Virus record (IMG/VR): IMGVR_UViG_3300024327_000006
Coordinates: 1 to 61,010 of that record
Length of the DNA stretch: 61,010 nucleotides
Reading direction: 5' to 3' (one strand)
Source of the DNA: a virus
This document shows positions 16,350-23,955 of the stretch, piece after piece (position 1 is the stretch's first letter; every line of letters begins with the position of its first letter). The position numbers and the translations under genes were made by a program. Under the pieces are notes generated by a model. The model was not told the DNA's origin. It made no database searches and saw only the letters and a program-made list of their open reading frames with translations.

Positions 16350-16518
16350 CGTCCTCCTCCGATATAGTAAGGTAATCATCGTCATTGGTAGGGGTAGTAG
16401 TAATAGTTTCAGTCCCACATTCTCTACAGACAAAGGGTACACCCCCATGTTTTACATCATGCTCATCGTGGATTGTTCCACCTCCACAGGTGTTGCAGAA
16501 TCTCCAGTCCTCACTCAT
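16342..16518 (-). CDS. 58-residue zinc-ribbon microprotein
   Basis: ATG 16518 overlaps the stop of the upstream gene. The product has CNTCGGG and CRECGTE pairs about 20 residues apart, then a threonine-rich and very acidic tail (SEEDDD). A classic two-CxxC zinc ribbon. The coding region ends in an SD-like GAGGAGGACG used by the next gene. Function is unknown. Confidence 0.65.
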   Translation of the reverse strand: MSEDWRFCNTCGGGTIHDEHDVKHGGVPFVCRECGTETITTTPTNDDDYLTISEEDDD

Positions 16519-16708
16519 CATCTATATCCTTATATGAGATTACAGAGAATTCATCTCCTCCATCGAGCGGATCTCCACCCTCGAAGTACCAGAAGATTTC
16601 TTCGTCTCTTTCATCTTCGAGCTCATTCCACCATTCTGTATCGCATATCACCGTCTTTATTTCATTAGGTTTGTCGTACCAATATATCTCGCACTCAATT
16701 AGACTCAT
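16511..16708 (-). CDS. 65-residue acidic microprotein
   Basis: Begins MSLIECEIYWYDKPNEIKT and is acidic and tryptophan-rich. It is translated through the shared junction GGAGGTGAGCGATGA (see 16695-16883). No family is recognised. Such small acidic early proteins often bind host enzymes, which is only a general analogy. Confidence 0.65.
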   Translation of the reverse strand: MSLIECEIYWYDKPNEIKTVICDTEWWNELEDERDEEIFWYFEGGDPLDGGDEFSVISYKDIDDE

Positions 16709-16883
16709 CGCTCACCTCCTCTACTGCCCCAATTTCATCTCCGTTAGGATCGTGGTACATATTCCCTTCGAGAGTAAAAAGTTTGGGGTGTACAATACGA
16801 TGAGCGTGGTCCTCGCTGTCTGCTTCCACTATTACACTCCCTGCGGCAAAGTATCTTTTCGTCCAATGCACTTTATACTTCAT
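16695..16883 (-). CDS. 62-residue microprotein, DpnD/PcfM-like start
   Basis: MKYKVHWTKRYFAAGSVIVEADSEDHA has the short beta-beta-alpha look of DpnD/PcfM-type small proteins. It ends in VEEVSDESN, a tail coded by the recurring junction GGAGGTGAGCGATGA, which also supplies the ribosome site and start of the next gene. The family call is tentative. Confidence 0.65.
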   Translation of the reverse strand: MKYKVHWTKRYFAAGSVIVEADSEDHAHRIVHPKLFTLEGNMYHDPNGDEIGAVEEVSDESN

Positions 16884-17106
16884 CGCTCACCTCCTCTAAC
16901 TCATAATATTTCCGAATACACGCTTGATCTTCAGGCGATATACCTGTGCGATCAAGTAAATGCTCCATCGTATCGGGACAGTTCTTGATGGTGGAAAATA
17001 AATCCTCCACTACATATATTCTCAACTCATCCAGACTCATCACATGATCAACATGATATTGGATCAGTCTATCCCTAGCATCATAAGGGTCTATATCAAT
17101 TCTCAT
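16873..17106 (-). CDS. 77-residue acidic microprotein
   Basis: ATG 17106 is chosen over a GTG one codon upstream because it overlaps the preceding TGA (TGATGA). The product begins MRIDIDPYDARDRLIQYHV and ends ELEEVSDEV through the shared junction. No family is recognised. Confidence 0.65.
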   Translation of the reverse strand: MRIDIDPYDARDRLIQYHVDHVMSLDELRIYVVEDLFSTIKNCPDTMEHLLDRTGISPEDQACIRKYYELEEVSDEV

Positions 17107-17384
17107 CACTCGCCTCCCTCAAAATGCTCACTAAGATAGTATTCAATCTGAAACCAATTGATACCTTGCTCAGCATCGAATCTAGCTTGCACCATATATA
17201 GGATTTCCTGAATATCTTCGTCAGTAAGTTCCTTCCCTAGCAAATACTTGGGTGGCTTATCCATGTCCATTAAATTATTGAACATCTCATGAACATCAGT
17301 AGCTGACCAAATATCAGCAATAGCTTGCCCATCAATAAAGGCTTGTTTGTAGGATTCTATGTGGTCCCAATCAGCTTGGCTCAT
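17106..17384 (-). CDS. 'ADIW' family early protein, paralogue of 31833-32057
   Basis: A protein of 92 residues. It is clearly related to the product at 31833-32057: both start MSxADW, then SY, an I-x-x-G segment, ADIWxxTDVH, a TxEx helix and a GIN segment near the C-terminus. It begins in the shared junction and ends with GGAGGCGAGTGATGA, a variant of it. Function is unknown. Confidence 0.7.
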   Translation of the reverse strand: MSQADWDHIESYKQAFIDGQAIADIWSATDVHEMFNNLMDMDKPPKYLLGKELTDEDIQEILYMVQARFDAEQGINWFQIEYYLSEHFEGGE

Positions 17385-17622
17385 CGCTCACCTCCAACTC
17401 TAATGACTCAGCATCTTCTTTAGCAAAGCCCCAATCGTCTTGATCGAGTCCGTGGTAAGTTTGATAAGCCGTTTCCATATTGAAGATAAAATCACTCATT
17501 GTTGTTGAAAACTCAATGTTATTAAGCCCCCGATATTCGTCCAATGCTACCGCTATAACCTTCACCAATTCAGGTGGAGCTTCTAGCCGAAGATAGTGCT
17601 CTGTGATTACTAAATTACTCAT
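17371..17622 (-). CDS. 83-residue early protein
   Basis: First gene after a terminator. A good AAGGAGAAAAAT leader precedes ATG 17622. It ends LELEVSDEPS through the shared junction. No family is recognised. Confidence 0.65.
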   Translation of the reverse strand: MSNLVITEHYLRLEAPPELVKVIAVALDEYRGLNNIEFSTTMSDFIFNMETAYQTYHGLDQDDWGFAKEDAESLELEVSDEPS

Positions 17623-17635
17623 ATTTTTCTCCTTC

Positions 17636-17661
17636 CAAAAAAATGCCCGCGCGAGGCGGGC
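17636..17661 (-). terminator. Rho-independent terminator
   Basis: On the - strand, GCCCGC-CTCGC-GCGGGC is followed by ATTTTTTT. It separates the SSB-like gene from the microprotein/repressor/integrase operon. Confidence 0.85.
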
Positions 17662-17674
17662 TAAGAGGTGGTGG

Positions 17675-18403
17675 TTAGAACGGAACTTCGTCTGAGGGTA
17701 TGTGGGGCTCTTTCATTACTATTTCTTTGGCTTTTTCACGTAAGGGTATTAACGCCGCAAGAAGTTCGGGACTTACAGCAGGAGTGACGGGGTGTAAGTT
17801 AGTGTGTACTACTTTGCCTTGAAAGCTAAATTGCGTTTGGGTTTGTAAATAATGTAATCCATTCTCTTTTAACCTTTTCATGTGCTTCTCAAATGGAGCG
17901 ATAGATGCTCTAACTATTTTAAAACTATAAGGCACGTCGCCTTCTTCGAAGTTTACAGGCATTACAGCTAGTTGAATGGCGTTTGTGCAACGTTTTCCTT
18001 TACCGCCTCTACCTGATCCCCACACGTCGTGATCACAGGTATCGCATTTTTCTTCAGGTTCTATCTTAGGGCTAGCTGCTTTTTCGGATGTAGTAACAGT
18101 TAAGTTTCTCTTATCTGGATTTATTGCCCAACATGTTGGCGGTTCGTTCTGCCCGGACATACTCCATTCTTTTTCATAGTATTCATTTTTATATGCATAG
18201 GCTAGGATGATCATATTTAACAAGGGTAGCGGTTGGTCATTAGGCCCTGCATCAGATAAGTTGAACATATCGTTCATTCTGCTGATGGAACGCCATTTGG
18301 GTTTTTCGATTACAACCCGTTGATCCATTTCTTTCTTTAGCTCGTCGGGTATGGCGGCCATTTGTTTTTTTAACTTGGTATCTATAGTAAGCTCAGTAGT
18401 CAT
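17675..18403 (-). CDS. Probable ssDNA-binding protein with SSB-like tail
   Basis: A protein of 242 residues. A zinc-binding loop (CDTCDHDVWGSG...GKRC) sits mid-protein, and the C-terminus is SDEVPF, very close to the DDDIPF tip by which SSB proteins recruit replication partners. It lies next to helicase, nuclease, primase and polymerase genes and is followed by a strong terminator, as for an abundant protein. The OB fold itself is not provable by eye. Confidence 0.6.
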   Translation of the reverse strand: MTTELTIDTKLKKQMAAIPDELKKEMDQRVVIEKPKWRSISRMNDMFNLSDAGPNDQPLPLLNMIILAYAYKNEYYEKEWSMSGQNEPPTCWAINPDKRNLTVTTSEKAASPKIEPEEKCDTCDHDVWGSGRGGKGKRCTNAIQLAVMPVNFEEGDVPYSFKIVRASIAPFEKHMKRLKENGLHYLQTQTQFSFQGKVVHTNLHPVTPAVSPELLAALIPLREKAKEIVMKEPHIPSDEVPF

Positions 18404-18420
18404 TAGTATTCCTTAGTGTT

Positions 18421-18439
18421 TATTAGCACTGCTTATATT
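18421..18439 (-). promoter_or_regulatory. Control element upstream of the SSB-like gene
   Basis: Reads AATATAAGCAGTGCTAATA on the - strand, 18 bases upstream of the start at 18403. One of the best matches to the consensus. Confidence 0.55.
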
Positions 18440-18443
18440 ATCA

Positions 18444-18812
18444 TCATCTAGAACGAAAGTTAACTGTTCTTCGTGTAAAAGGTTTAAGTCCGGGGACTTC
18501 ATTTCCTGTTTCTAGTATTTCTCTAAAAGCTGTGACAGCAGGTCTGCGTTCTAGTAAATATGGTTGTTTAGTTTCTAGTATGTAATTGTAGAAATCATCC
18601 CAACTATCAACAGTTGGTACCACCGCTTCTGAAATAGATACAGTCGCTTTATCACCACGCATCGAAGTTATGTTTTGACTATCCATCGCCTCTAGAAGTT
18701 TACCTTCTAGAACTATTTTATCCTTCGAGAGTCCTTTTTTAGTAGTTTCTAGTTTAGTTAGTTCTTCACGTTTTTTTCTAAGTTGTTCAATAAGTTCACC
18801 TATTGTTTCCAT
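18444..18812 (-). CDS. Conserved-type phage protein with N-terminal coiled coil
   Basis: A protein of 122 residues. Residues 1-50 form a charged coiled coil (IEQLRKKREELTKLETTKKG). The rest has a compact alpha/beta pattern (WDDFYNYILETKQPYLLERR). It overlaps the helicase stop by 17 bases and lies in the replication operon. No function is recognised. Confidence 0.65.
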   Translation of the reverse strand: METIGELIEQLRKKREELTKLETTKKGLSKDKIVLEGKLLEAMDSQNITSMRGDKATVSISEAVVPTVDSWDDFYNYILETKQPYLLERRPAVTAFREILETGNEVPGLKPFTRRTVNFRSR

Positions 18813-20181
18813 CTTCCAACTCCGTTAATTGTTTAAATAAGTTTAATAAAGAATCCATACGATTCAGTTTACCGTCTAATTTGTCGTAAACGGCTACTTC
18901 CCATGTCCCTCTCGCAGCGATCAGTATGGTTTCTGTTTTCTTTGTTTGTCCTGCGCGGTATATCCTCCTATTGAATTGTTGGAAGTGTTCAGCGTTATAT
19001 GTCGGACTCGCCCATATAGTCGTGACACCTTTCGTTAGAGTAAGCCCGTGTGCTGCTGATTGTGGGTGGGCAAAGAGCACTTGGTAGGCTCCTTTTTGGT
19101 AGTGTTTCACAATCTCAGTACGCTCAGATATACGTACTGATCCATCTATCACAGCAAAAGTTAAGCCTTCTTTATCTGCTAATTTGCACAAAGCGTCACG
19201 TTCGTGTGTCCAGTTAAAGGCTACTATAGAGTGAGGTCGTTCTTTTATAAGCGATATGATTAGCTCATACCGTGCAGTATCTATAACATGAGAGTTTCCT
19301 TCGTTATCGTATACCGCACCGCTCGCTACTTGCAGTAGTTTTTTTACTAGAACTCCTGCGTGGATGGCTTCGAGATAATCCCCATTATCGAGTTCTAGCA
19401 AAGCATCTCGTTTTAGTTCGTTATAGGCTTTCGCCTGTTTCTTAGAGAGGTCGGTATATATTAGTTTTTTTGTGTTTGGTGGTATGGATAAGCAGTCTTC
19501 GAACCGATGTCGGATAGTGATATCTTTAAGGGATGCGGCAACTCGTGCTTCTGCATCTTCTTTGTCTAGCCATTGCACCATATGAGTTCCCGCGCCTACT
19601 TGTTTAGGTTCGCAAACTTGTGCTCTAAAGCTGAAGAATTGTTGTCCTAGGCGTTCACCGTCATCTACTATAAGAGTGGGGTGCCATATATCTAGAATAG
19701 TGTTCGAGTTAGGGGTTCCTGAAAGAGCTATTCTGTATTTAAAGGCTTCTCGGATATAAGCGGTTGCTTTACTTCGTTGGCTCGTTCTGCGTTTATACGC
19801 AGTGAATTCATCAATCACTAGCCATTCGAATTGTTGCAATATATCTTCTGCATTATTAGCGATCCATTTAACTGCGTCGTGATTTGTTATCACTATATCA
19901 GTGTTCATCTGGAATGCCTGCATTCGATTTTTTGCATAAGCTATCGAATAGGTTAGCCCCGGAGTGAAAGTATCTATATCATCGCCCCATGAGGGTTTTA
20001 ATATAGATAACGGGGCTAATACTAGCATGCGTCCATAAGATTCTTTATTTATACGAGCTTGGTAGTACCGCTCTAATACTGCTCGAGTTTTCCCAGTGCC
20101 AGGATCTGACGTAATCAACGCTCGAGGAGCTTTCGTCAGAAAATCGACAGTTTGTTGTTGGTGCTCGTATAAAGGTAGCAT
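18796..20181 (-). CDS. SNF2-type DEAD/DEAH helicase
   Basis: A protein of 461 residues. Walker A is SDPGTGKT (25-32), motif II is VIDEF near residue 125, motif III is ALSGTPNSN, and the C-terminal half has the SNF2-like FNRRIYRAGQTKKTE. This is the compact phage form of SWI2/SNF2 ATPases, expected to move on duplex DNA during replication or recombination. It starts in a GGAGACGCTAATG site inside the end of the previous small gene. Confidence 0.9.
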   Translation of the reverse strand: MLPLYEHQQQTVDFLTKAPRALITSDPGTGKTRAVLERYYQARINKESYGRMLVLAPLSILKPSWGDDIDTFTPGLTYSIAYAKNRMQAFQMNTDIVITNHDAVKWIANNAEDILQQFEWLVIDEFTAYKRRTSQRSKATAYIREAFKYRIALSGTPNSNTILDIWHPTLIVDDGERLGQQFFSFRAQVCEPKQVGAGTHMVQWLDKEDAEARVAASLKDITIRHRFEDCLSIPPNTKKLIYTDLSKKQAKAYNELKRDALLELDNGDYLEAIHAGVLVKKLLQVASGAVYDNEGNSHVIDTARYELIISLIKERPHSIVAFNWTHERDALCKLADKEGLTFAVIDGSVRISERTEIVKHYQKGAYQVLFAHPQSAAHGLTLTKGVTTIWASPTYNAEHFQQFNRRIYRAGQTKKTETILIAARGTWEVAVYDKLDGKLNRMDSLLNLFKQLTELEDGNNR

Positions 20182-20306
20182 TAGCGTCTCCGATGTTTTT
20201 TATATTTAAAATGCTGACGCGCTTCAGCAACCATACTAGCTAATTGTAAGGCTTTAATTACTGTGGATAGTACCGAGATCGTCTTGTATATTAGATGCGC
20301 TTTCAT
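20181..20306 (-). CDS. Possible 41-residue basic microprotein
   Basis: The frame starting at ATG 20306 (MKAHLIYKTISVLST) ends KKHRRR, and its stop TAA overlaps the helicase start. It overlaps the upstream membrane-protein gene by 53 bases and has a weak ribosome site. It may serve only to couple helicase translation. Confidence 0.35.
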   Translation of the reverse strand: MKAHLIYKTISVLSTVIKALQLASMVAEARQHFKYKKHRRR

Positions 20307-20499
20307 AAGTAATAATCGTCCATATAAGTTTAAGTAGGATGCCGAAGAAGACGATGTATAAAACAAAGTCTAGAGTGAAATTTAGAAATAGTTTTAATGC
20401 TTCTAAGATCATTAAGGCACAGCTTACATGGGTCGAATATTTTACGAATTTATCTTCTTGAAGTGCTTTAAAAGCTCTTCTATATTTGTCAAAGTTCAT
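20254..20499 (-). CDS. 81-residue membrane protein
   Basis: GGAGGATCTA precedes ATG 20499. A charged N-terminus (NFDKYRRAFKALQ) is followed by two hydrophobic stretches (VSCALMILEALKLFLNF and FVLYIVFFGILLKLIW). Unknown role. It may tether a replication protein to the membrane. Confidence 0.65.
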   Translation of the reverse strand: MNFDKYRRAFKALQEDKFVKYSTHVSCALMILEALKLFLNFTLDFVLYIVFFGILLKLIWTIITYESASNIQDDLGTIHSN

Positions 20500-20513
20500 T
20501 AGATCCTCCTTAG

Positions 20514-21203
20514 TTATAAATCTACACCATAGTCACAATCGCCTGATGTGCGGTATGAACACCACCTGCAGGCTTGTTTGGACGGTTTGGGCGGGAAATC
20601 AGTAGCTGTAGTCATGATGGTGGCGCGTTCTACCCAGCGGGGATAGAACAGCATAGCTTGTGCGCGTGTGTAGGTTTGTTCAGCTACAGCGGCATGATCT
20701 AGATACCAGAGTTCAGTACGTATAAATTCTAGTTCAGGATAGCGTATGAAAGAAGCTATGGCGTATAGAAGCGCTTGCTGTCCGTGTGCTATTTCGTTTC
20801 CGAATTTACGCCCTGTTTTATAATCAATAACTCTAGCTGATGTATCGTCCATTCGAACCATAGCGTCTAGCTTAATACGTGCCCAGACATCTTCAGCTCG
20901 CCACTCACAGATCTCCCAATCCTGAGTAAAGCCCCAGTCTCCCTCTAGTTCAACTTGTCCTTTATCAAACAGCTCACGTAGATTTTCAAAACTATCTGTA
21001 AACTTCTTCAGGGATTTAGGGAACTCGATCTCGCCACGTACATAACGTTCAGCTTGATCGTGGATATCCGTTCCTCGCTTAGCAGCAGGATGTTGCGGTT
21101 CTTGGATCTTTTTTATTTTCTGTAAGAAACTTCGAAAAGGACATTTCTCGAAAGTAGATAGCGCTGAGTATGACCAAGTAGGTATACGTTCTTCTTCAGC
21201 CAT
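20514..21203 (-). CDS. RecB/Cas4-like PD-(D/E)XK nuclease with Fe-S cysteines
   Basis: A protein of 229 residues. It starts SYSALSTFEKCPF as in RecB-family nucleases, then H48, D113 and D127-x-K129 (VIDYKTG). Cysteines C21, C212, C215 and C223 match the four Fe-S ligands of Cas4/AddB-type enzymes. It probably trims DNA ends in replication or recombination. No other cas gene is near, so this is not a CRISPR module. Confidence 0.85.
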   Translation of the reverse strand: MAEEERIPTWSYSALSTFEKCPFRSFLQKIKKIQEPQHPAAKRGTDIHDQAERYVRGEIEFPKSLKKFTDSFENLRELFDKGQVELEGDWGFTQDWEICEWRAEDVWARIKLDAMVRMDDTSARVIDYKTGRKFGNEIAHGQQALLYAIASFIRYPELEFIRTELWYLDHAAVAEQTYTRAQAMLFYPRWVERATIMTTATDFPPKPSKQACRWCSYRTSGDCDYGVDL

Positions 21204-21211
21204 AAGGCCTC

Positions 21212-21448
21212 CTAGTGGGTAACGGTTGTGTCTGGGGTTCCGTATATTTGCGTAAGTGTTGTTTTTATAAAGTCATCAATATCATCAAAGAGTTCGTCAC
21301 CAGTAGCACCGCGTTCTTCGGCACTATCTAGTATTTCGCCAATATTATCAGCCATGAACTGGATCGCGCTGATAGCGACGAATTGATCTCGTTCTGAGAG
21401 CTCTTCGAAATTTGTTTCTAGTGCGTCTGTTGTGGTTCGTTCTGACAT
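21212..21448 (-). CDS. 78-residue acidic protein
   Basis: Acidic and helical (FEELSERDQFVAISAIQFM, DELFDDIDDFIK). The 5' end overlaps the primase-helicase stop by 31 bases. No family is recognised. Confidence 0.6.
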   Translation of the reverse strand: MSERTTTDALETNFEELSERDQFVAISAIQFMADNIGEILDSAEERGATGDELFDDIDDFIKTTLTQIYGTPDTTVTH

Positions 21449-23895
21449 TTGTATGCTTCCTTATCTCGATCTGAGAAGTGTTCGTTGATTAAAGGGGTGC
21501 GTTCGTAGGTATCAAGTTTCCAGTCAACAACAAGTCCTCGGCCTTTCCCCCGCCTATTAATGGTAATTATTCCGTTACGGGCTAATAATTTTCCGAATTT
21601 CACAGCTGATATAGTTGCGTCGTTTAGACAGGTATATACCGTTCTTAGCTGGGCTACAGTAACGAACGATTTTCGTTGATCTACGTCAGCGATCCAGCTT
21701 TTAATAAAACGTTGTGCTGCTTCGAAAGTGGTGATTTCGTTTATAGCTGTAGGTTCCATATCAACGAATTTTACGAAGAAGTCTAAGTTCCCTGTTCTGA
21801 TAGCGAAGCTATATTCTTCTATCCACGTCATGCTCGCTTCGCGCATTTGTAGCTTCGCTTCGTTCTCTAAAGGAGTACGTGCTTGGTCTTCGTTTTCATT
21901 ATAGGTGGTCAGAAAATTAGTGAATATCTGTAATTCTTTCGGTAGTAAGTCATCTATTTCCTGCCTGATTTTAGGGTGTGCGCGGATTAACGAGAGTTCT
22001 TGATGTATACCTATATTAAAGCGTCGATCTGTAGCCGATAGTTTTAATGCGTCTTGGTTGTTCGTGTAGAACATAACGTTGTTGTATAAGGGTTTATCCA
22101 CTAAGCTATCAACGCGCATCACGCGTACTTTGCCGTAAGGCTCAGTGATAAAATTCTTTAGGAAATTCATCGTACGTGAGGATGAGGCTACGTCGTTTAT
22201 ACGCGCTTCATCTACTACAGTGATTAAGTTAGTCTCTTGCCACGCATTAAACTGATCGTCAAAATCAGATAGTTTTCGCATGACCGAGTAGCGGTTCCCA
22301 ATTAAGGGCACTAATACTTTATGGTAGAACACTCCTTTACCTGTACCTTCTACTCCGCTGAAGACCCATGCGGTTGTAGTTTTACAACGACGTTTTACAC
22401 CATAGGCTAGCCAGTTTATGAAGTGTTCATATTCTAAGGAGCTGTCACCGACCAGATGCCATATTATTTTATATATAGTGGGGCAGTAATTTTGTAGTAA
22501 TGTAGCGTCCCCATAAGTCAGTTCTATATCCTCAAGAGGTTTAGCATTAAGTAGATATTCTGTGGGTTGGTACTTGTTTAACCATTGCCGTTGGAAATCT
22601 ATCTGGTTATCAGTCGAAGGGTCGAATACATAGTCCCATGTTGGGATAGGTTCGGGCATAGCCAAACCGTGTTCTAACATGAAGTCGCCTAGATTGGATT
22701 TATTAGCTGAAGCGATGCGAGGGATGTTGTTACTGTTCTCATCGAACACTGCGTTGTAATGTACGTCAGTCCAGAAATCTCTAAAGATGAAAGGGCGTAG
22801 GTTTGCAGCACCGCGTATTTCATCTTTAAATTCTTCAGTGTACCATTCGTGGAAATCAGCATCTACTCGCTGCATTTCAAATGGGGGCTCGTCTTTAAAT
22901 GTGTAGACGATACGAGGGTTGCCTATCGGACACCAATACGCGTTACTGTCACCATTATTAATATTGAAGTAGCAGTATTCTATAGTGTGGTAGGCGTAAG
23001 TAATACGTGCTTGATCTGGGTTCTCTAAGACTTCGGTTTTATGCCCATCCTCTAAGGTAACATATCTAGTTTTGGGAGTGCGTCGTTTCAGTCCCGCTGA
23101 TTTACGTAAGGCGATGACTGTATCTTTAATCGCTTGAGTATTAGCTTCGACATTTACCTGCTTCAATAATACTGAGATATCTACTGTAGGGTTATCTTTT
23201 TTAACTAAGACGATACGTTCTTCTACAGGGTCAAACAAAGGAGGTATAAATGTAGGGGGTGCACAATATATCAGTTTATCGTTTTGGGCTAATGTCCTAT
23301 CAATGGGATAGGATAAACTGAGCCCTGAAGTATTAAGAGATACCTGAGTACTAAAGTCTTCGATGTTTAGATTTAACCAAGTGATCCAATCTTTTAATCG
23401 CATTGGATTTACTTCTGCGGATAAGTAGAAATCTAAATGCATGCAGATTAGGTTTTGTTTAAGTCCTAACGAAGCTGATGCTGTGGCTATGTATGAGGAG
23501 TTAGAGAATACAGGGGGTAAGAGTTTTACGATTCGTTCGGCAATATCTTTAATATCAGTACTGCTTATGTTTTCAGGTATCGTGTATCCTTCAAGTTCAA
23601 GTCCGTCGATATCTAAGACTAAGGTTTGTGTTTTTTGGTAGCGATCTGTGTGTCCTTTACGGGGTTCGTTAACCAAGGGTCTGTCGAGCTGTCCTTTAAG
23701 CAAGCAATGCCCTAAAGGAGCGTGTTTTTTCATTAGTTGGTATTGGGTATCCCACCCTACATTGGTAGCGGGGATGTCATGTATGTGAGAAGTAAATTTG
23801 TTCACGTACATGGGGTAAGATTGCTTACCTTGTTTCGAGAATTCTTTTGATAGGCGCGTTCTGTTAGCTGCCTCTAAGAATGTGATTTTCGGCAT
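21418..23895 (-). CDS. Primase-helicase (AEP-type primase plus SF3/D5-like ATPase)
   Basis: A protein of 825 residues. The N-terminal third has AEP-like signatures: TLVLDIDGLEL (catalytic acids) and CMHLDFYLS. The C-terminal half is a DUF5906/P4-type ATPase: Walker A GVEGTGKG near residue 515, VVDEARIND, then MFYTNNQDALKLSATDRRF with the sensor Asn and arginine finger. It probably primes and unwinds at the phage origin. Preceded by a control element at 23911-23927. Confidence 0.85.
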   Translation of the reverse strand: MPKITFLEAANRTRLSKEFSKQGKQSYPMYVNKFTSHIHDIPATNVGWDTQYQLMKKHAPLGHCLLKGQLDRPLVNEPRKGHTDRYQKTQTLVLDIDGLELEGYTIPENISSTDIKDIAERIVKLLPPVFSNSSYIATASASLGLKQNLICMHLDFYLSAEVNPMRLKDWITWLNLNIEDFSTQVSLNTSGLSLSYPIDRTLAQNDKLIYCAPPTFIPPLFDPVEERIVLVKKDNPTVDISVLLKQVNVEANTQAIKDTVIALRKSAGLKRRTPKTRYVTLEDGHKTEVLENPDQARITYAYHTIEYCYFNINNGDSNAYWCPIGNPRIVYTFKDEPPFEMQRVDADFHEWYTEEFKDEIRGAANLRPFIFRDFWTDVHYNAVFDENSNNIPRIASANKSNLGDFMLEHGLAMPEPIPTWDYVFDPSTDNQIDFQRQWLNKYQPTEYLLNAKPLEDIELTYGDATLLQNYCPTIYKIIWHLVGDSSLEYEHFINWLAYGVKRRCKTTTAWVFSGVEGTGKGVFYHKVLVPLIGNRYSVMRKLSDFDDQFNAWQETNLITVVDEARINDVASSSRTMNFLKNFITEPYGKVRVMRVDSLVDKPLYNNVMFYTNNQDALKLSATDRRFNIGIHQELSLIRAHPKIRQEIDDLLPKELQIFTNFLTTYNENEDQARTPLENEAKLQMREASMTWIEEYSFAIRTGNLDFFVKFVDMEPTAINEITTFEAAQRFIKSWIADVDQRKSFVTVAQLRTVYTCLNDATISAVKFGKLLARNGIITINRRGKGRGLVVDWKLDTYERTPLINEHFSDRDKEAYKCQNEPQQTH
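23551..23570 (-). promoter_or_regulatory. Control element copy inside the primase gene
   Basis: ACATAAGCAGTACTGATATT on the - strand, inside coding sequence and about 340 bases after the primase start. A weaker match to the consensus. Confidence 0.35.
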
Positions 23896-23910
23896 AATAT
23901 CCCCTTGGCG

Positions 23911-23927
23911 TATAAGTACTGCTTATA
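23911..23927 (-). promoter_or_regulatory. Control element upstream of the primase-helicase
   Basis: TATAAGCAGTACTTATA on the - strand is an almost perfect palindrome, 16 bases before the primase start, in the 60-base gap after the polymerase-side gene. Confidence 0.55.
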
Positions 23928-23955
23928 CTTCTGCAGTATCTCATAATAGTCCTTT

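Noticed and set aside
20045-20230. A 61-residue - strand gene over the helicase start.
   Set aside because: It lies almost wholly inside the helicase gene in another frame, with no ribosome site and a low-quality sequence.
20514-21203. A Cas4 protein of a phage CRISPR system.
   Set aside because: The nuclease is of the RecB/Cas4 superfamily but stands alone among replication genes.
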